From Prunus persica (taxonomy: Eukaryota > Streptophyta > Magnoliopsida > Rosales > Rosaceae), in NCBI RefSeq assembly GCF_000346465.2, contig NC_034011.1:24983941-25047940 (forward strand): 64,000 bases of DNA, written 5' to 3'. Position numbers and translations under genes: made by a program. Below the pieces are notes generated by a model. It did no database searches. It worked only from the letters and a program-made list of their open reading frames with translations, and had not been told where the DNA came from. Shown piece after piece: positions 10,239-22,565 of the stretch. The first letter of the stretch is position 1. Every line of letters begins with the position of its first letter.

Positions 10239-13200
10239 ATACATTTCCTTTAACTTCAAAGAGATTGCATTAAATCCTGCCATAAACTCATCCAACCTAA
10301 AATCATAATAATTTCAAAGAATAAGAGTTACAACTTTTTAAAAATAAAAAAAAACAGAACACATATAAACAGAAAGGTGTCATGCCTCTTCTTTCTCCAC
10401 TCATCATACTGCCTCTTTATGTCATCACGCTGTTGAGTGACCATGTTAAGATCCTCAACTCGTTCATTATATGATGAGACCTTTCTCCGATACCTATTCA
10501 AATAAGCAATTAAAAGAACTATGCGGTACACAAGTCAAATCATAAATATATTTGAAATGAAGAGAAACCATACTCTGCGATTGAATCCAGATTTGGATTC
10601 ATCTCTTTCAATTGCGCTTCAAGAAGTGCTACCATTTCAAGGGCCCTTTTAAGGTCACAAGGGTTATTTAGGACTTCATCTGCCAGGGTTGCTTGAAGCT
10701 TTTCAGAGTCCACCAAGTCTTTCTGAATTCTACAAGCAAGAGATAGTGTTAATTACAATGTTCAATAAACCATTCTAAACCAGTATTTTCTGAAATCCAC
10801 ATACTGTTCCATATGCTTTACAAGGGCAGTTTGCAAGTCGGCAAGCCTTTTCTTGTAACCCTTCTCCTTCAACTCCAGCTCCTTTCCTAGCTTCTTCATA
10901 TCTTGTAATTTAAAGTCAGCATCAACCTGTGACATCACCAAGTAAATGTTGATGGTGTTAATGGGGAAAAACAACCTGACCTTATAGATACAAAAAAGAG
11001 TAACAGCAGAATTCATGATCAAAGAAGACGGAAAGTGACCGATTACTGCTAAGTGCCAGTTACTAACTCTATAATTGAGCTTACTGCTTTGCAGATCAGG
11101 TTCTTCTAGTATTAAGGGCATAGTTACCACCATTGGAATTTCAAAACAGTATTAATTTTGGCACTATAGAATGACAGTAAAAATACGCATTTTTCAGCAT
11201 AGTACCTCTGATGCCCGCAAGTCATCCACAGTCCTTTTCATCTTGTTATAGTCAGATTTCGCTTTATCCAACACATCTCTATGTTTATCAATTAGCTGCA
11301 CAGGATATATCAAAATTATATAGCAGTAAGACACATTCTCTTTTTCAATATTACCCTGGTGCATAGAAATTGACTAATTATAAAAGTAAACCTTCTGTAT
11401 TTCCTCGTATTTCTCTTTAACTTTAAACGCCTTCTGTTCTATATCTTTGAATTTGTCAGACAATTTTTCCTTCTCCTTCTCAAGTCGTTCTTTCTCATGA
11501 TTCGATTCTTCAATCACCTTTGTCAGCTTCTTTAGTGTTTTCTGGCCAGTCTCAATTTGGACTTTGCGGCGGTTAATCTCAGTGTTCTTTTGATCAATAA
11601 CCTAGCAATTAAGTTGCACGAATTAGGACAGATTCAACAGACACCCCACTATAGTATAGATATTTCATAGTGATGCAAATACTTACAGACTGAATATTAT
11701 TGACCGTTAACTTCTGTGTTTTTAGTCTTTCACCACCAGCATTTTCTATATTACTCTGTAGCTTCAAGGCCTAGAGACAACCAGAAATCAGTCAATAAAA
11801 CCCAAAAAACAAAAAAATCAAATCAAATCAAATAATGTGTATATGCGTTGTGTATGTGATAACTAGTTTAAAGTTCCATCCGTTCTCAGAATTCTATAAT
11901 TGAAACATGGTAGACCAGAAGATAAAGCACAAACTCAGCCTGTAAGTGAGTGCGTGTACTGTGTTTGGTTGTTCAGTTACCCAACATGATTAGCTGCTAC
12001 TTGCAAGGACAAAAGTCATAAAAGAGTTCCTCACCTTCTCCTTCAGCTGCTTAGACCCTTGTGTAAGTTTATCCATCTCCTTTTCTTCAAGAGAAATAAT
12101 ATTCTTTAGTTCAGCTAGCCGATCAAGCTCATCCTTCTTCGGCTGTGATGCAGCCTTCAGGGAACCAATTTGGTTCTCAAGATAACTATGTTGTGAATTC
12201 AAACTGTCGATCTGTTCAAAATTAAAACTTTATTGAAGAAATTCTTCTCAAATATATACAACCTAAGAGAATCCAATGTGCCATACTCAGAATCACCTCT
12301 TTCTGGCATTTAGCTAATTCCATCTCCAAGCGTGCAATTGCTTTTTCTGAGCCTTGATATCTCCGCACTGCATCAGCAATTTGTTGGCGGATGTTATTTA
12401 GTGAATCAACCATGGCTGCGAGCTCCTTCTCAGCATTTGCAACAGCTTCCCCAGAAACACTGGCGGCACGAATAGAAGTGCCCATCTTACCACCACGCGG
12501 CTTACTACCCCCACCGCTCATAGTACCAGATTTTTCAAATAGTGCACCATCAAGTGTTACCACTCGTCGAAATTCTCTGTTACCACCATATGCAATGCGG
12601 GTCGCCTAAAATTGAAAATAGAGTGCTATTTAATTGCTGGCCAAACTAAAATGAAATTTAATTGGAATGTAAAGTAAGCCACATAGAATCACTGATTGCA
12701 TTTGTATTAGAAAATGGAGTTCAAATGCAATCTGATTCGAACTACTTTCAAAAAAAATGTAAGAGAACACTGCTTATGAAGAGGTAATCATTTACCGCTC
12801 TATGTCAAAATCACTTATATGTTATAAAATGCCCCATGAAGAAAAGCCGCCCCTAGATCTTGGAATATTCTTGCCAGCTATCCTTATTATTATGTTCAAC
12901 ATTTTTTCAGACTTTTTTCATATTTGTTTTGGATTTTACATTATGCAAACTTAAGAAGCACAACAATCATGCTATGCAAAATTAGGCTTAACTGAACAAA
13001 GACGGTGAGATTGATACATGTGGAAATTGGAACATACCTGGTCAAGATCTTTAGCTACAATGGTATTTCCCAATGCTGCAAAGAATGCAAGTTTCATTCT
13101 CTCATCCTTAACTCTAACTAAATCAAAAAGGCGTGGAACGCCTTCTGGAGTACTGACATTCTCCTTCAACTTTGGTAAAAGATCAACTTGCTTTTCCTGA

Positions 13201-16200
13201 GATATTAAAATTACAACATGAAATCAGAATTAGCAACTCCCCAATAAACCGTATGCAATGCATAATGCACTCAACTAATATTGTTGTACATTCCCCACAA
13301 TGAGTGCTACCAAGACATAACCTCCATTCACTAGAGTAGTTAACTCACACCCCAATGCCAAACCTAATGTCTTCAAAATCCAAAAAGAACTTTGAAAATG
13401 TTGCAACTTCCCCCAATCTAATATGTGAATATACACTACTCTGAAATTGTTCAGTCCAAAGGTTTTTAGGTGCTTAAAACAGGTGCTCAATGTTAGGATT
13501 TTAGGTTTATGCTGAAGACTACATGGAATTAATACCAATATCATAAAAGTTGCAATCCCAATATTCTCCCTTCGGAGTAGCTCAACACATGCTTGTGCTG
13601 CACTAGTTGTTTCCACCACAATGTAGTCAAGTCCAGAGCAAGCTGTTGATATGGCAACATCATATTTTGCTGCAAAGACAATGTCATTTCAAAAAGAAGT
13701 TAATTCCAAAAAATAAACTCAGTGTATGTAGAGTGTGGTTTTGAGAATTAATAAAGTATGGGGTTAAGAAAAGGATATGCACTTCAGTGTGTTAAAAATC
13801 ATAAGCACAGCAAGAAAGAAATCATAAATGTAAGTGCATGGCACTTTTCACTTGCCACCAGGCATTTCACCCAGCATCAAGTACAAATCTAAACTTCCAG
13901 GTAATTAACTATTTGTCAGTTAATGTATAGCTGATGACAACAATAAATAAAACCAATCTGAAACTTGAGCAGAATAAAAGTTAACAGCAATCATACACTC
14001 AACCTCAATGCACAGAACACTCACCGTCAATAGCACCTAAATCACCCATTCGGCCATGTATTCCCTGTATTCGGTTGGAGTCCTTAGCATGTAAAATTGC
14101 TTTTAAAACTGTTCCTTGACTCCTTTCAGAATCCAAAACGGACTTAAGTTCTGCAACCTTCTGTCTTGCAGCTTGTTCACAAGGAATCAGAGCTTCTTGT
14201 TCTTTAATGTAATCCTGCAAGAAGTCATAAGTTCTCACCACATACCTTGACATGCAAAACAATAAATTAACAAAAAACTTGAAATCTCAATAATGAAAAC
14301 ACACCTGTTCCTCTCTACGAGCTTCCATTCCTTCAAGCTTGCTCTTTTCTAATTCGCTTTGAATTTTTGAAATACCAGCAGTTTTTGTTTCTATCCTTCC
14401 CAGTATATCGTCCATTTGCTTTCGAGCATCTTCAAAAGCTGTATGACCAGCTTGATGCTGCAACAATTTTAAAAAAATTAAAAAGTAAATTAAGCTGAAA
14501 GTCCTCCTCAAACTAAAACTCATAAGTTCTTCAATCCAAGAAGGAGTGGTACAAAAGAACTCTTTAGCTTTTACTTTAGTCACGGAACAAATATCTTTTA
14601 GTCTAATCATTGAAAAGACAGGAGATACTAAGCCTACAGAGAGCTGTCCGGTCACCATCAACTTATTTTTTACTAAAAAAGTGTCAACGCCAATATAACG
14701 TCACCTTTTCATTCAAAAGCTTCTCCTCAGTACATGCAACTTCAAGTTTCCCCTTGTGCTCAATCAGTTGCTTTTCCCAAGGTTCTAATTCAGCACGAAC
14801 TTTTGTAAGCTCAGAGCGATAACTTTCAGTTTCCGCTGTTGGTGAAAAGAGGAAGCATGTGACATGTTAAGAAAAATAAGCTATAAAGCTGCATCTGTGC
14901 TGGGGAGATTCGATACTAATTATGTAAAAGGGACTAACTTCTATAACTAACGGAATGCCAACACTCAAAGATGAAAGCCTTACATAACAGACATTGAAAC
15001 AAGAACATATGCATCCGTGTCAATTACATCAAAGACATGTAATGGTTCACAGAGATGCAAACTACTTTTAGACTAGATAAAAGTAGAAATCATATATGAT
15101 ATATTCTGGTCCACCAAATGTTTATCATATCAAGTGCATCACATTAAAACTATACAAACTCTTTTATTTCATGCTAAGTAAACAAGTCTGACAAAAAGAA
15201 AATCACCAGATCCGAACAATTGAAATTGAAAAGAAACCACCTTTTGAGTTCTCTATAATTTCCTCTAGGACTTTTTCTTCATCCAGCAAGGATTTTTGCA
15301 GTTGTGGAATACTTTGCTCAAGTATTGGGATGATATTTGTGGAGTCCTCACACTCCTTCTCTATGTCATTAATCTTTAACGAGTCCTGCAGTTGAAGCCA
15401 AAAGGTAAGATGCATGCCCGTTTTACTTCAACTAAAGAATGCCTTTCCCCTACCTTTTCGACTTTATCATTGAGTTTCCTGATTTTCTGTTTCACATGCT
15501 TCATATCCTCCCGATGTTTAACATCCTCCCTTTCAAACTGCTTAAATTCGTCCTTACATCTTCTGAGGTCAGTTTCAAGTTCCTAAAACCAGAACACAGA
15601 ATCGAGTCATGCTTTGAGAAAGTGACAAAGACAGCATAAGGTTTGATGTACTTGTCATTTCTTCTAACAAACAAGAAATTCAAATATCATTAACTCAGAA
15701 GCTCGGCTTGTGGAACAGAAAAAGCATGTAAACCAAACCTCTTGTTGTTTTGTATGTTTATTGTGCTCAGATTCAAGCTCCTTCAATGCATCATTACTCT
15801 CCTGAATCTTCTCCCTGAAATAGCAGCCAAGATAATCATTAAAAATAAGTTTTGAATCAACGTACTCCTAGTTTGACGAGGTTTACCTTTCGGTCTTTAG
15901 ATTTCCTTCTAAGCTGGACATATTTTCTCGTAGATGAACCAATTTTTCCGTGGTATCCTCATGAGCCAATTTTGTGGCTTTCTCTTGCCATTTCAGAAGT
16001 GACAACTCCTTCAGCATGTAGGCTTCTGCTTCGTTTTTCACATCCTGTTCAATGATATATATATATATATATATATATATCAGAAGGTCAATATATCATA
16101 TCAGAAGATAGTCTACCAATGTGCAAACTTTATATACCTCCAAGCCATCTCTTTCTTTCTCTGCCAACTTCACCATTTGCACCACACCAGATCTTTTCTC

Positions 16201-18054
16201 ATTGAGGGATTCTAACCTATGAGACCAATGAAAGCAATCATGCCCAGTTGTTAGAAATACGAGATTTCTCTATCAGAAAGATGGGGAAAGGAGGGGAATT
16301 CCCAAAAATGATTGAGAATTCAGCAACAAAAGTGCATAAAGCCATCCTTATTATGTTAAAAGGAATTAAATGATAATTGTTTAATCTTCTTTTATTAAAA
16401 ATAGCTATTACTTTAGTTAATGAAATCTGGAGATCAGTTCTAGTGTCTTTCTGTAAAACATCCATACAAGGAAAGTTTCCATCGCTAGTATTTCATTATC
16501 TAGCTAACAAAAAGGAGCTGCCTGCGCTTGGAAATCCTACAAGTAGGGCATAAACTGTGACTGAAAAGAGAATATGCATGTCCAAGAGCAGGATTATAAC
16601 AGGACAACTTTTTCAATATAATAAACACAGACAAAGTACTCACTCTTTATAAGATTCATCAATCTTTTCAACGTATTTGTCAGTTCCAATAATGTCCTCT
16701 AGGTATTCAAGAAAACCTTCATCATGAGATCCTTGAGCTTTTGGCTTCATCAGTGAAATCTGCTCAACTTCACCCTGATAGTAACCATAAGCAAACTCTT
16801 AAAACACCGAGGAAATCTTTCTCAAAGTAGAAGAGCTGCATGTCTAATATCAAACCTGAAGGATCAAAAAACGATTATTGTCCAGGTCAACTCCTTTCCC
16901 TTTCAGTTTCTTGGTAACTTCAGTGAAGTTGCTTGCACGGTCATTAATGAAATATTTGGAGGAGTTATCGCGAAGTGCTACCCTAGTGATTACAAAATCA
17001 CTTCCTGGAACAGCTTCAAATGTGCCATCATTCTGTAATGATTGCAAACGTAGTTTGAAAAAATCATCAAACTAAGATAACCTACACTTTCACCAGATAC
17101 TTAGGCACATAGGAAGCATGAAAAAACTTTAAATCCTACTAAATACCAGAATAACCTCACCCAAAAACAAAAAATCTCAGGAGAGTCCTACAGGTCCAGT
17201 TGAACTGATTGCTTTTTTCTAAAAAGAAGTTACAACAGGACACTTTAAAACTTGAAATCTTAATCTTCTTTCTTTTATCTTCTCACAAGAAATCAAGGGT
17301 ACTAATCAATTTTCAGAGTAAACAAAACCCAAACGATAAAAGGCTGAAATTACCAAATCAAAGATCTCCTGGAAATGAACAGAAACTCCAGCACTATCCA
17401 GATTCTGGTGCTTTGTGGAGTTATGAATAAGCTCTGAAACTTTGTTAAGTCGCATCTACAATTATAGCGCACAATTAGAGGAAGAAAAGTAAAACCAAAG
17501 TAAAGAAACATAACATTTGATGCGTTTTAAAACCCAAAATACACGTAATATAATCCAAACTAATCATATAGAATAAAGAGGAACATTCAGTATACCTGCT
17601 TAGCTCGCTTTCCAAATACAAAGAGCATTGCATCTATCACATTGCTTTTCCCACTCCCATTGGGTCCAACAACTGCAGAAAAGCTCTGACCCCCACCCAA
17701 AAATAAATAAAAACATAAAATAGAACTAATAAGTAAATTCAGAGAGAAAGGGAATCAAGTCATCTGTAACTATATATGCGAAGCATTCTTCCAAAATCTT
17801 ACACAAGATGCATTTTTTTTGGCAAAAAGCAAAACTCCTAGCTTCCAATTTTACAAAACGAATAGCGCCTGGAAACTTATCGAGAGAATTTCAAAAACCC
17901 TAACCTTATGGAAAGGACCAACGCGTTGTTCACCGGCGTAAGACTTGAAGTTCCTCATAACCATTTCCCTGATGAACAGCCTCGGGGCCTTGGATGCTCC
18001 ACGACCCGAGTCGGAGCCGTCTGCCATGAACTCTTCCTGCGTTTCCACCACCAT
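9238..18054 (-). CDS. SMC4: SMC4, core ATPase subunit of condensin
   Basis: The start is at 18054 and the stop at 9238-9240. The 28 exons (minus strand) are 18054-17905, 17685-17596, 17455-17354, 17032-16856, 16774-16644, 16216-16138, 16044-15887, 15814-15739, 15582-15454, 15385-15241, 14835-14705, 14457-14305, 14214-14025, 13669-13536, 13196-13038, 12605-12297, 12211-12035, 11770-11687, 11601-11392, 11295-11206, 10926-10805, 10729-10574, 10493-10386, 10296-10236, 9991-9857, 9742-9655, 9532-9460, 9358-9238. They sum to 3738 nt (1245 aa), close to the Arabidopsis length, with no frame break. The Walker A motif GPNGSGKS is at residues 57-64. Long coiled coils flank a hinge at about 558-690. The ABC signature LSGGEK is at 1147-1152, with Walker B ([10 protein letters not shown]) just after. 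With SMC2 the protein compacts mitotic chromosomes. Intron 23 has a GC donor (10385-10384). The last intron has two nearby AGs; the upstream one (exon from 9358) keeps the family sequence SLRNN. Confidence 0.95.
10186..10234. repeat. (GA)n microsatellite abutting a splice donor in SMC4
   Basis: About 24 GA units with one interruption. On the SMC4 sense strand it reads (CT)n and begins within the donor site itself (CAG|GTCTCTCTC, exon end at 10236). Confidence 0.95.
16055..16081. repeat. (AT)n microsatellite in an SMC4 intron
   Basis: About 13 AT units. It lies just before the acceptor of exon 7 (exon start 16044), within the region expected to hold branch point and polypyrimidine tract. Confidence 0.9.
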
Positions 18055-18341
18055 TTTGCCCGAGTCAACTCGGAGCCTTCTGTATCTCTTTAGACTTCGT
18101 TTACCTAGTGCGAAGAGAACTGAATAATACTAAGAACTGAGAAGTAGAAGCGAGATGCTTCTCGAAGAATTGGATTCTCAGGAATTTCAAGCTCCCCGCT
18201 GAAACCCAAAGCAACTGAATATTCTGAGTCTCCGATCTACATTTGTACATTTGAACCGCCAGTTTAAATTTAAACTTTTTTCGAAAATTAAAATAAAATA
18301 AAATATTTTTAGTTTTCGTGAAAAATGACGATTCTCGTTTC

Positions 18342-18350
18342 GGCGGGAAA
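18342..18350 (-). promoter_or_regulatory. Candidate E2F binding site upstream of SMC4
   Basis: On the minus strand the bases read TTTCCCGCC, a perfect match to the E2F consensus, about 290 bp upstream of the SMC4 start codon. E2F sites are common in promoters of cell-cycle and chromosome genes, so the position makes sense. Binding is not shown. Confidence 0.5.
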
Positions 18351-18501
18351 CTGAGAATTGCGAGGGGCCTCTCAACTCTCAAATGATACATGGGCCGTAC
18401 AGTAGCCCATGAAGGTACTCTGGGCCTACATCTGGCCATATGTTAGGCCCAATATTTGAGTAGTATTACAATTTATTTTATCCGATATATATATTTTTTA
18501 A

Positions 18502-18907
18502 GGGTTATTTACTTAATTGGTTCTCAAACCTATACCTGAGTTGCATTTTGGTCCTTCAACTAAATTATTCGCTCAAATGGTCCATCAAGTCTTTATTATT
18601 TGGCAAATTGATCATATCATCTAATTTTCTATTAGATTTCACTAAATTTTAGGGTAAATATGACTTTTCATAATTAAAAAATTAAAATATAATTAAAATT
18701 AATACAAAATTATAAAAAATTGAAGAAAAAAAGAAAATCCCAGCGCCCCCTCCCTCCAATTTCCTCTCTCCCGTTCCCCCACAGACCCCTCCCTCCTTCT
18801 GCTTTCCCCCTCTTTCTCTCTCTCCCATTCGCCCCCTCCCCCCCTTCTTGGCAACATACCCCACCTCCCCCCTACCCACATAACCCCCCTGCAACCCATA
18901 ACCAATG

Positions 18908-18948
<41 letters not shown>

Positions 18949-19164
18949 AAAGCTTTTTATTTCATTTTTCAGTTGTTTTTTTTTATCTTTAACATACAAA
19001 ATCACCAATTTGCTCTCATATTTAATGGTACTATGAACATAATGTAATGGGGGACCAATTTGCCAAATAATAGAGAGTTTATGGACTATTTAATCAAATA
19101 ATTTTGTTGAGGGACCAAAATACAACTTGAGTATAAGTTTGAGGACCATTTGAGTAAATAATTC
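18502..19164. mobile_element. Foldback / MULE-like non-autonomous DNA element
   Basis: About 115 bp at the left end (TTATTTACTTAATTGG..., CATTTTGGTCCTTCAAC, TATTATTTGGCAAATTG) recur inverted at the right end (about 19030-19160), with roughly 80 percent identity by eye. The flanks show an imperfect 9-bp duplication, ATTTTTTAA (18493-18501) versus ATTTTTTCA (19165-19173), as expected for Mutator-like elements. The interior holds a C-rich pyrimidine stretch (18740-18900) and a (GA)n tract (18912-18946) but no credible gene. It sits about 450 bp upstream of the SMC4 start. Confidence 0.65.
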
Positions 19165-19173
19165 ATTTTTTCA

Positions 19174-20148
19174 ATTTAGACAATGGAGGGTGAGACTCGA
19201 ACTATTACAACAAATATGAAAGTAACTATTCTACCATTGGAATTATAAGCTCCCACATAATCAATTCAATCTTGAACATAACAAATGTGGCATAGATTGT
19301 TGCAATCTAGTTGAACATAACAATTAGAAATGGCATCACTAGGTTTAGTTCATTGATCATGCCTTATAAATATTTACATTTGTCTACATAGTTAAAAAGG
19401 GCATGTCATAATTGTCAAATCCAGTTTAAAGTATAATTTTGTCGAAATCTAAGTGTCGAGTAAAGGATTTTGTCATTGTTGCTACTTTGTCGTACTTCAA
19501 TTTACAATTATCTAAACAGCGTATCATAATTACCGAATCTAAAAAGTGATGTTTTGTCGGAATACGAATGTCGAATAAACGATCATGTTAGTTTACGATT
19601 CTGTCATTTTGAATGCCGACAAAATTTTTGTTGGAATGAAATTACGAAATCATCCGACCGTTTATTTTCATCATTGTTTCATTTTATTTAGGTTTGTTTA
19701 CTGTGATTTAGGGTCCTAAACAAGTGTATTTTTATCTAACCGCCCACCTTATATATAAGGCTATATTAATGAGAATAATTTTGGTTTTTTTATTTTTCTT
19801 TTAAGAAAGTAAAATATAAATTAACTGACTTTTTTTTTCTCCTAATAGAAGAATAATAATTTATGAAAAAAAGAAGGGCATGGCAGTAAACTTGAGTAGG
19901 AAAAATCCAAGCTTGCGTAACCGTCGCAGATGAAAACAAGATGAGAAAGCACCAGAAGTTGAAGGAAACGCAAAGCCCTTGTAAACAAAAGCATAGTTAT
20001 GTGGCAGAATGACTGTATTACGCGTCCCTTTCCAGCAATGCCTTTCGCCAAATGGATTTTTGGCCTCTCTGCATTTTCTCACACTGCCGAACCTGAAGCA
20101 GGCTCGGCCTCGGCTTCGGCTCCGCCCGAGCCTCACCTGCACACAGCC
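19174..20148. other. Spacer and promoter region upstream of the RING-CH gene
   Basis: It includes a diverged local repeat pair at about 19399-19480 and 19517-19600 (TCATAATTrycrAATC, then a TTTTGTCGrAAT word). A GC-richer patch at 20090-20150 lies just before the putative TATA box. No gene seen. Confidence 0.4.
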
Positions 20149-20156
20149 TTATAAAT
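20149..20156 (+). promoter_or_regulatory. Putative TATA box of the RING-CH gene
   Basis: TTATAAAT lies about 45 bp before a long (GA)n tract and 480 bp before the start codon. The leader appears to contain an intron ending at the acceptor CAAGCAG near 20603. Confidence 0.4.
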
Positions 20157-20198
20157 GTGAGCTCCTCAACCAGTCCATGCAGCAAGCGATATTCACGC

Positions 20199-20201
<3 letters not shown>

Positions 20202-20272
<71 letters not shown>
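20202..20272. repeat. (GA)n microsatellite, 71 bp, in the RING-CH 5' leader
   Basis: An uninterrupted run of about 35 GA units, the longest microsatellite in the window. It is probably transcribed as part of the 5' UTR. Confidence 0.95.
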
Positions 20273-20276
<4 letters not shown>

Positions 20277-20632
20277 AGAGAGAAGCTTAGAGAATATCAC
20301 AGTCGGTGCATTTCTCTTCCTCCTTCTCTTTCTTTCCTTCAGTTCATTTCTCTTCAGCACACTCTCTTTCTTTTTTTCTGCAACAGGGTTTTAAGAGACT
20401 GTCTTTGTCAATGATATTTTTCTTGTTTTTTTTTTCTCTAGATATTTGTGTAAACTAAAAGCCCTAAACTTGGTATGTATATAGTTTTTTTTGTTGGTAA
20501 TTTGTTGTATAAAATGTGTGAGGATCTGGTGGATCTTATCATGCATGCCTTGATCTGGCGCTGTAAAGCATTTGATGGGTTATTTTTTTATTTTTTCAAG
20601 CAGGCAACAGAAGTCAGTTAAATATTGAATTA

Positions 20633-22565
20633 ATGGAGAACACGAGCAAGGATCTGGAGAAATCTGAGGCCTCTGAGATCACTGGCCCTAGCAGCACAGA
20701 AACAACAACGAACGAAGTACTGGACTTGAACGAGGACCTAGAAGCAGGATTGGCGGAAACTGATGAAGAACATGTACAAGTAGAATGCAGAATTTGCCAG
20801 GAGGAAGATTTCATGGACAAACTGGAAGCTCCTTGCCTCTGCAACGGCACTCTCAAGGTATATATCAGCCGTTATATATATTTATTTTGTTTGTTTGGTC
20901 AGATTTGCCTATTGATTACAATTGAGTTTGAATGTGTAACGTTCTTTGTCCTGAAGAAGACGTGTCAGTAGGTGTCAGTCAACTTTTTGTTTGCTTTTTT
21001 GTGTGTATCTGTTGAAAGAAACTCATGCAAATATAGCCAGCTCCTTCGTTTCTTTTGTTTTTGTTTTTGTTTTTAAATTTGTTTTCGTCATCAAATTCTT
21101 TTTTCTTTCTCGAAATTAACATAAAGTATCGGTGCCTGAAGTAGCTAGCTAGAGTCGTCTGGGATCTAACTAGCTTCTTACTAATGGCTGTCTTTCTTTT
21201 CCTCTTTGTATAGTTTGCTCACAGGGATTGCATTCAAAGATGGATCAACGAGAGGCTAAGCATGATTTGTGAAATCTGCAAACAGGTATATATTGTACAT
21301 GCTTCCTTAATTATTTTTCATTTCCTCGTCCAACATAATATCAGTCACTTATCCAATCCAACTCAACCCTTGACACACCAAAACGAGCCCTTAATTTATC
21401 CTTGACCACTAGAAGAATTTTATTTGTTTTCTTTCTCATATGTGTCACTGATAAACAGCCATACCAGCCGGATTATACGATGGTCCTGCCTCCACCACAA
21501 GATGTTCAAGCCGAAGATGTCACCATTGGCATCAGGCAAGGCTAGTTAATTAATTATCTGTCTCTAATTAGCCTAATAAATTAATAATTAAACATGTTCA
21601 TGATTAGTCATGACCTTAAAACGCTCGTATAATTAATGATGCATGGGGTATGTGTGTGGAGTTGTGTCGCAGGGATGGCTATTTCACCCTTAATAATACT
21701 CCGGTGGTGGCGGCCATGCAAGCTCAACGGACGGCACAGATTGACGCAGCAGCAGCAGAGTACATGCGGAGGCAGCAGGTTTATAATGCTAGAGCCTTCA
21801 GTGGCAGTGCAGTGTGCCGCATTGGAGCTGTTATTGTAAGGCCTACCCAATTTAATTTAAGTCATAATTATTTAATTATCATTCAAGAGTAGTCAACAAA
21901 CATATGATATAAAGACTAATTAGATGATTATTAATTGTATCTGCAAATTTTTCCAACAATGAGAGAGAAACTTCTGTGTACATTTGGTGTAGTGTACTGG
22001 TATTTACGCTCTAATAATAGCGGGAGAAATTGGAGGCATGCTCCATTTCCGAATACGATCACCCCCCAACCCATGAATTGTATCAATCTGTTTGCTATTG
22101 GCTTGCAGTGCCTGGCGTTTCTGGTAGTGAAAGATGTCTACTACTTCATACAAAATGGGGAGGAAAGTGACCTCATAACTATCTTTTGTGTAAGTGGAAT
22201 ATCACACTGACTGGACCTATTTCTCAAAAAGAAATCTATTGCTTGTTGAGATTTATTTGGATTTTATATAACTCAGCTCCATGATGATTGATGGCTCTGC
22301 ACAGGTTATGTTGGGTTTCTTTATACCATGCTATCTTCTGGCATGGTTTGCGAAAGCGTTGGTAAACACTTCCTCAAACTCAGATACATATAACTCCTAT
22401 TCCACCCTCACCTCTTTCATGGTTTAGTTGTTTAATTATATGTAGTTTTCATTAATCATCTAGTTTTGTGAACAGAACCAAAATGAAGGGGATTCGGCAG
22501 CGTCAGAGGTTGCAGTTGCGTCGCAGTCTAGCGTCCCCGTTGTGTCACAGTCTAGCATGAGCTGA
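20633..22565 (+). CDS. RING-CH (RINGv, MARCH-like) membrane E3 ubiquitin ligase
   Basis: Seven exons: 20633-20857, 21214-21285, 21459-21535, 21673-21835, 22109-22189, 22305-22361, 22476-22565. The frame is continuous and the product is 254 aa. A C4HC3 RING-CH finger spans residues 52-97 (C52, C55, C68, C70, H78, C81, C94, C97) and is split by introns, as is usual. Two hydrophobic segments follow (about 168-190 and 201-223), then a serine-rich tail. Proteins of this type are ER or endomembrane E3 ligases that recruit an E2 through the finger; the substrate is unknown. Intron 3 uses a GC donor (ATCAG|GCAAGG at 21536), needed to keep the frame (...TIGIR|DGYF). It is convergent with the GASA gene 0.8 kb away. 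The family is firm; the individual ortholog is not assigned. Confidence 0.88.

Noticed and set aside
18720..18992. Frames of 68-108 codons, Pro- or Gly-rich
   Set aside because: They arise from the pyrimidine-rich and GA-repeat core of the foldback element.
20157..20414. Frame with a long Arg-Glu run
   Set aside because: It is a translation of the (GA)n microsatellite in the leader of the RING-CH gene.
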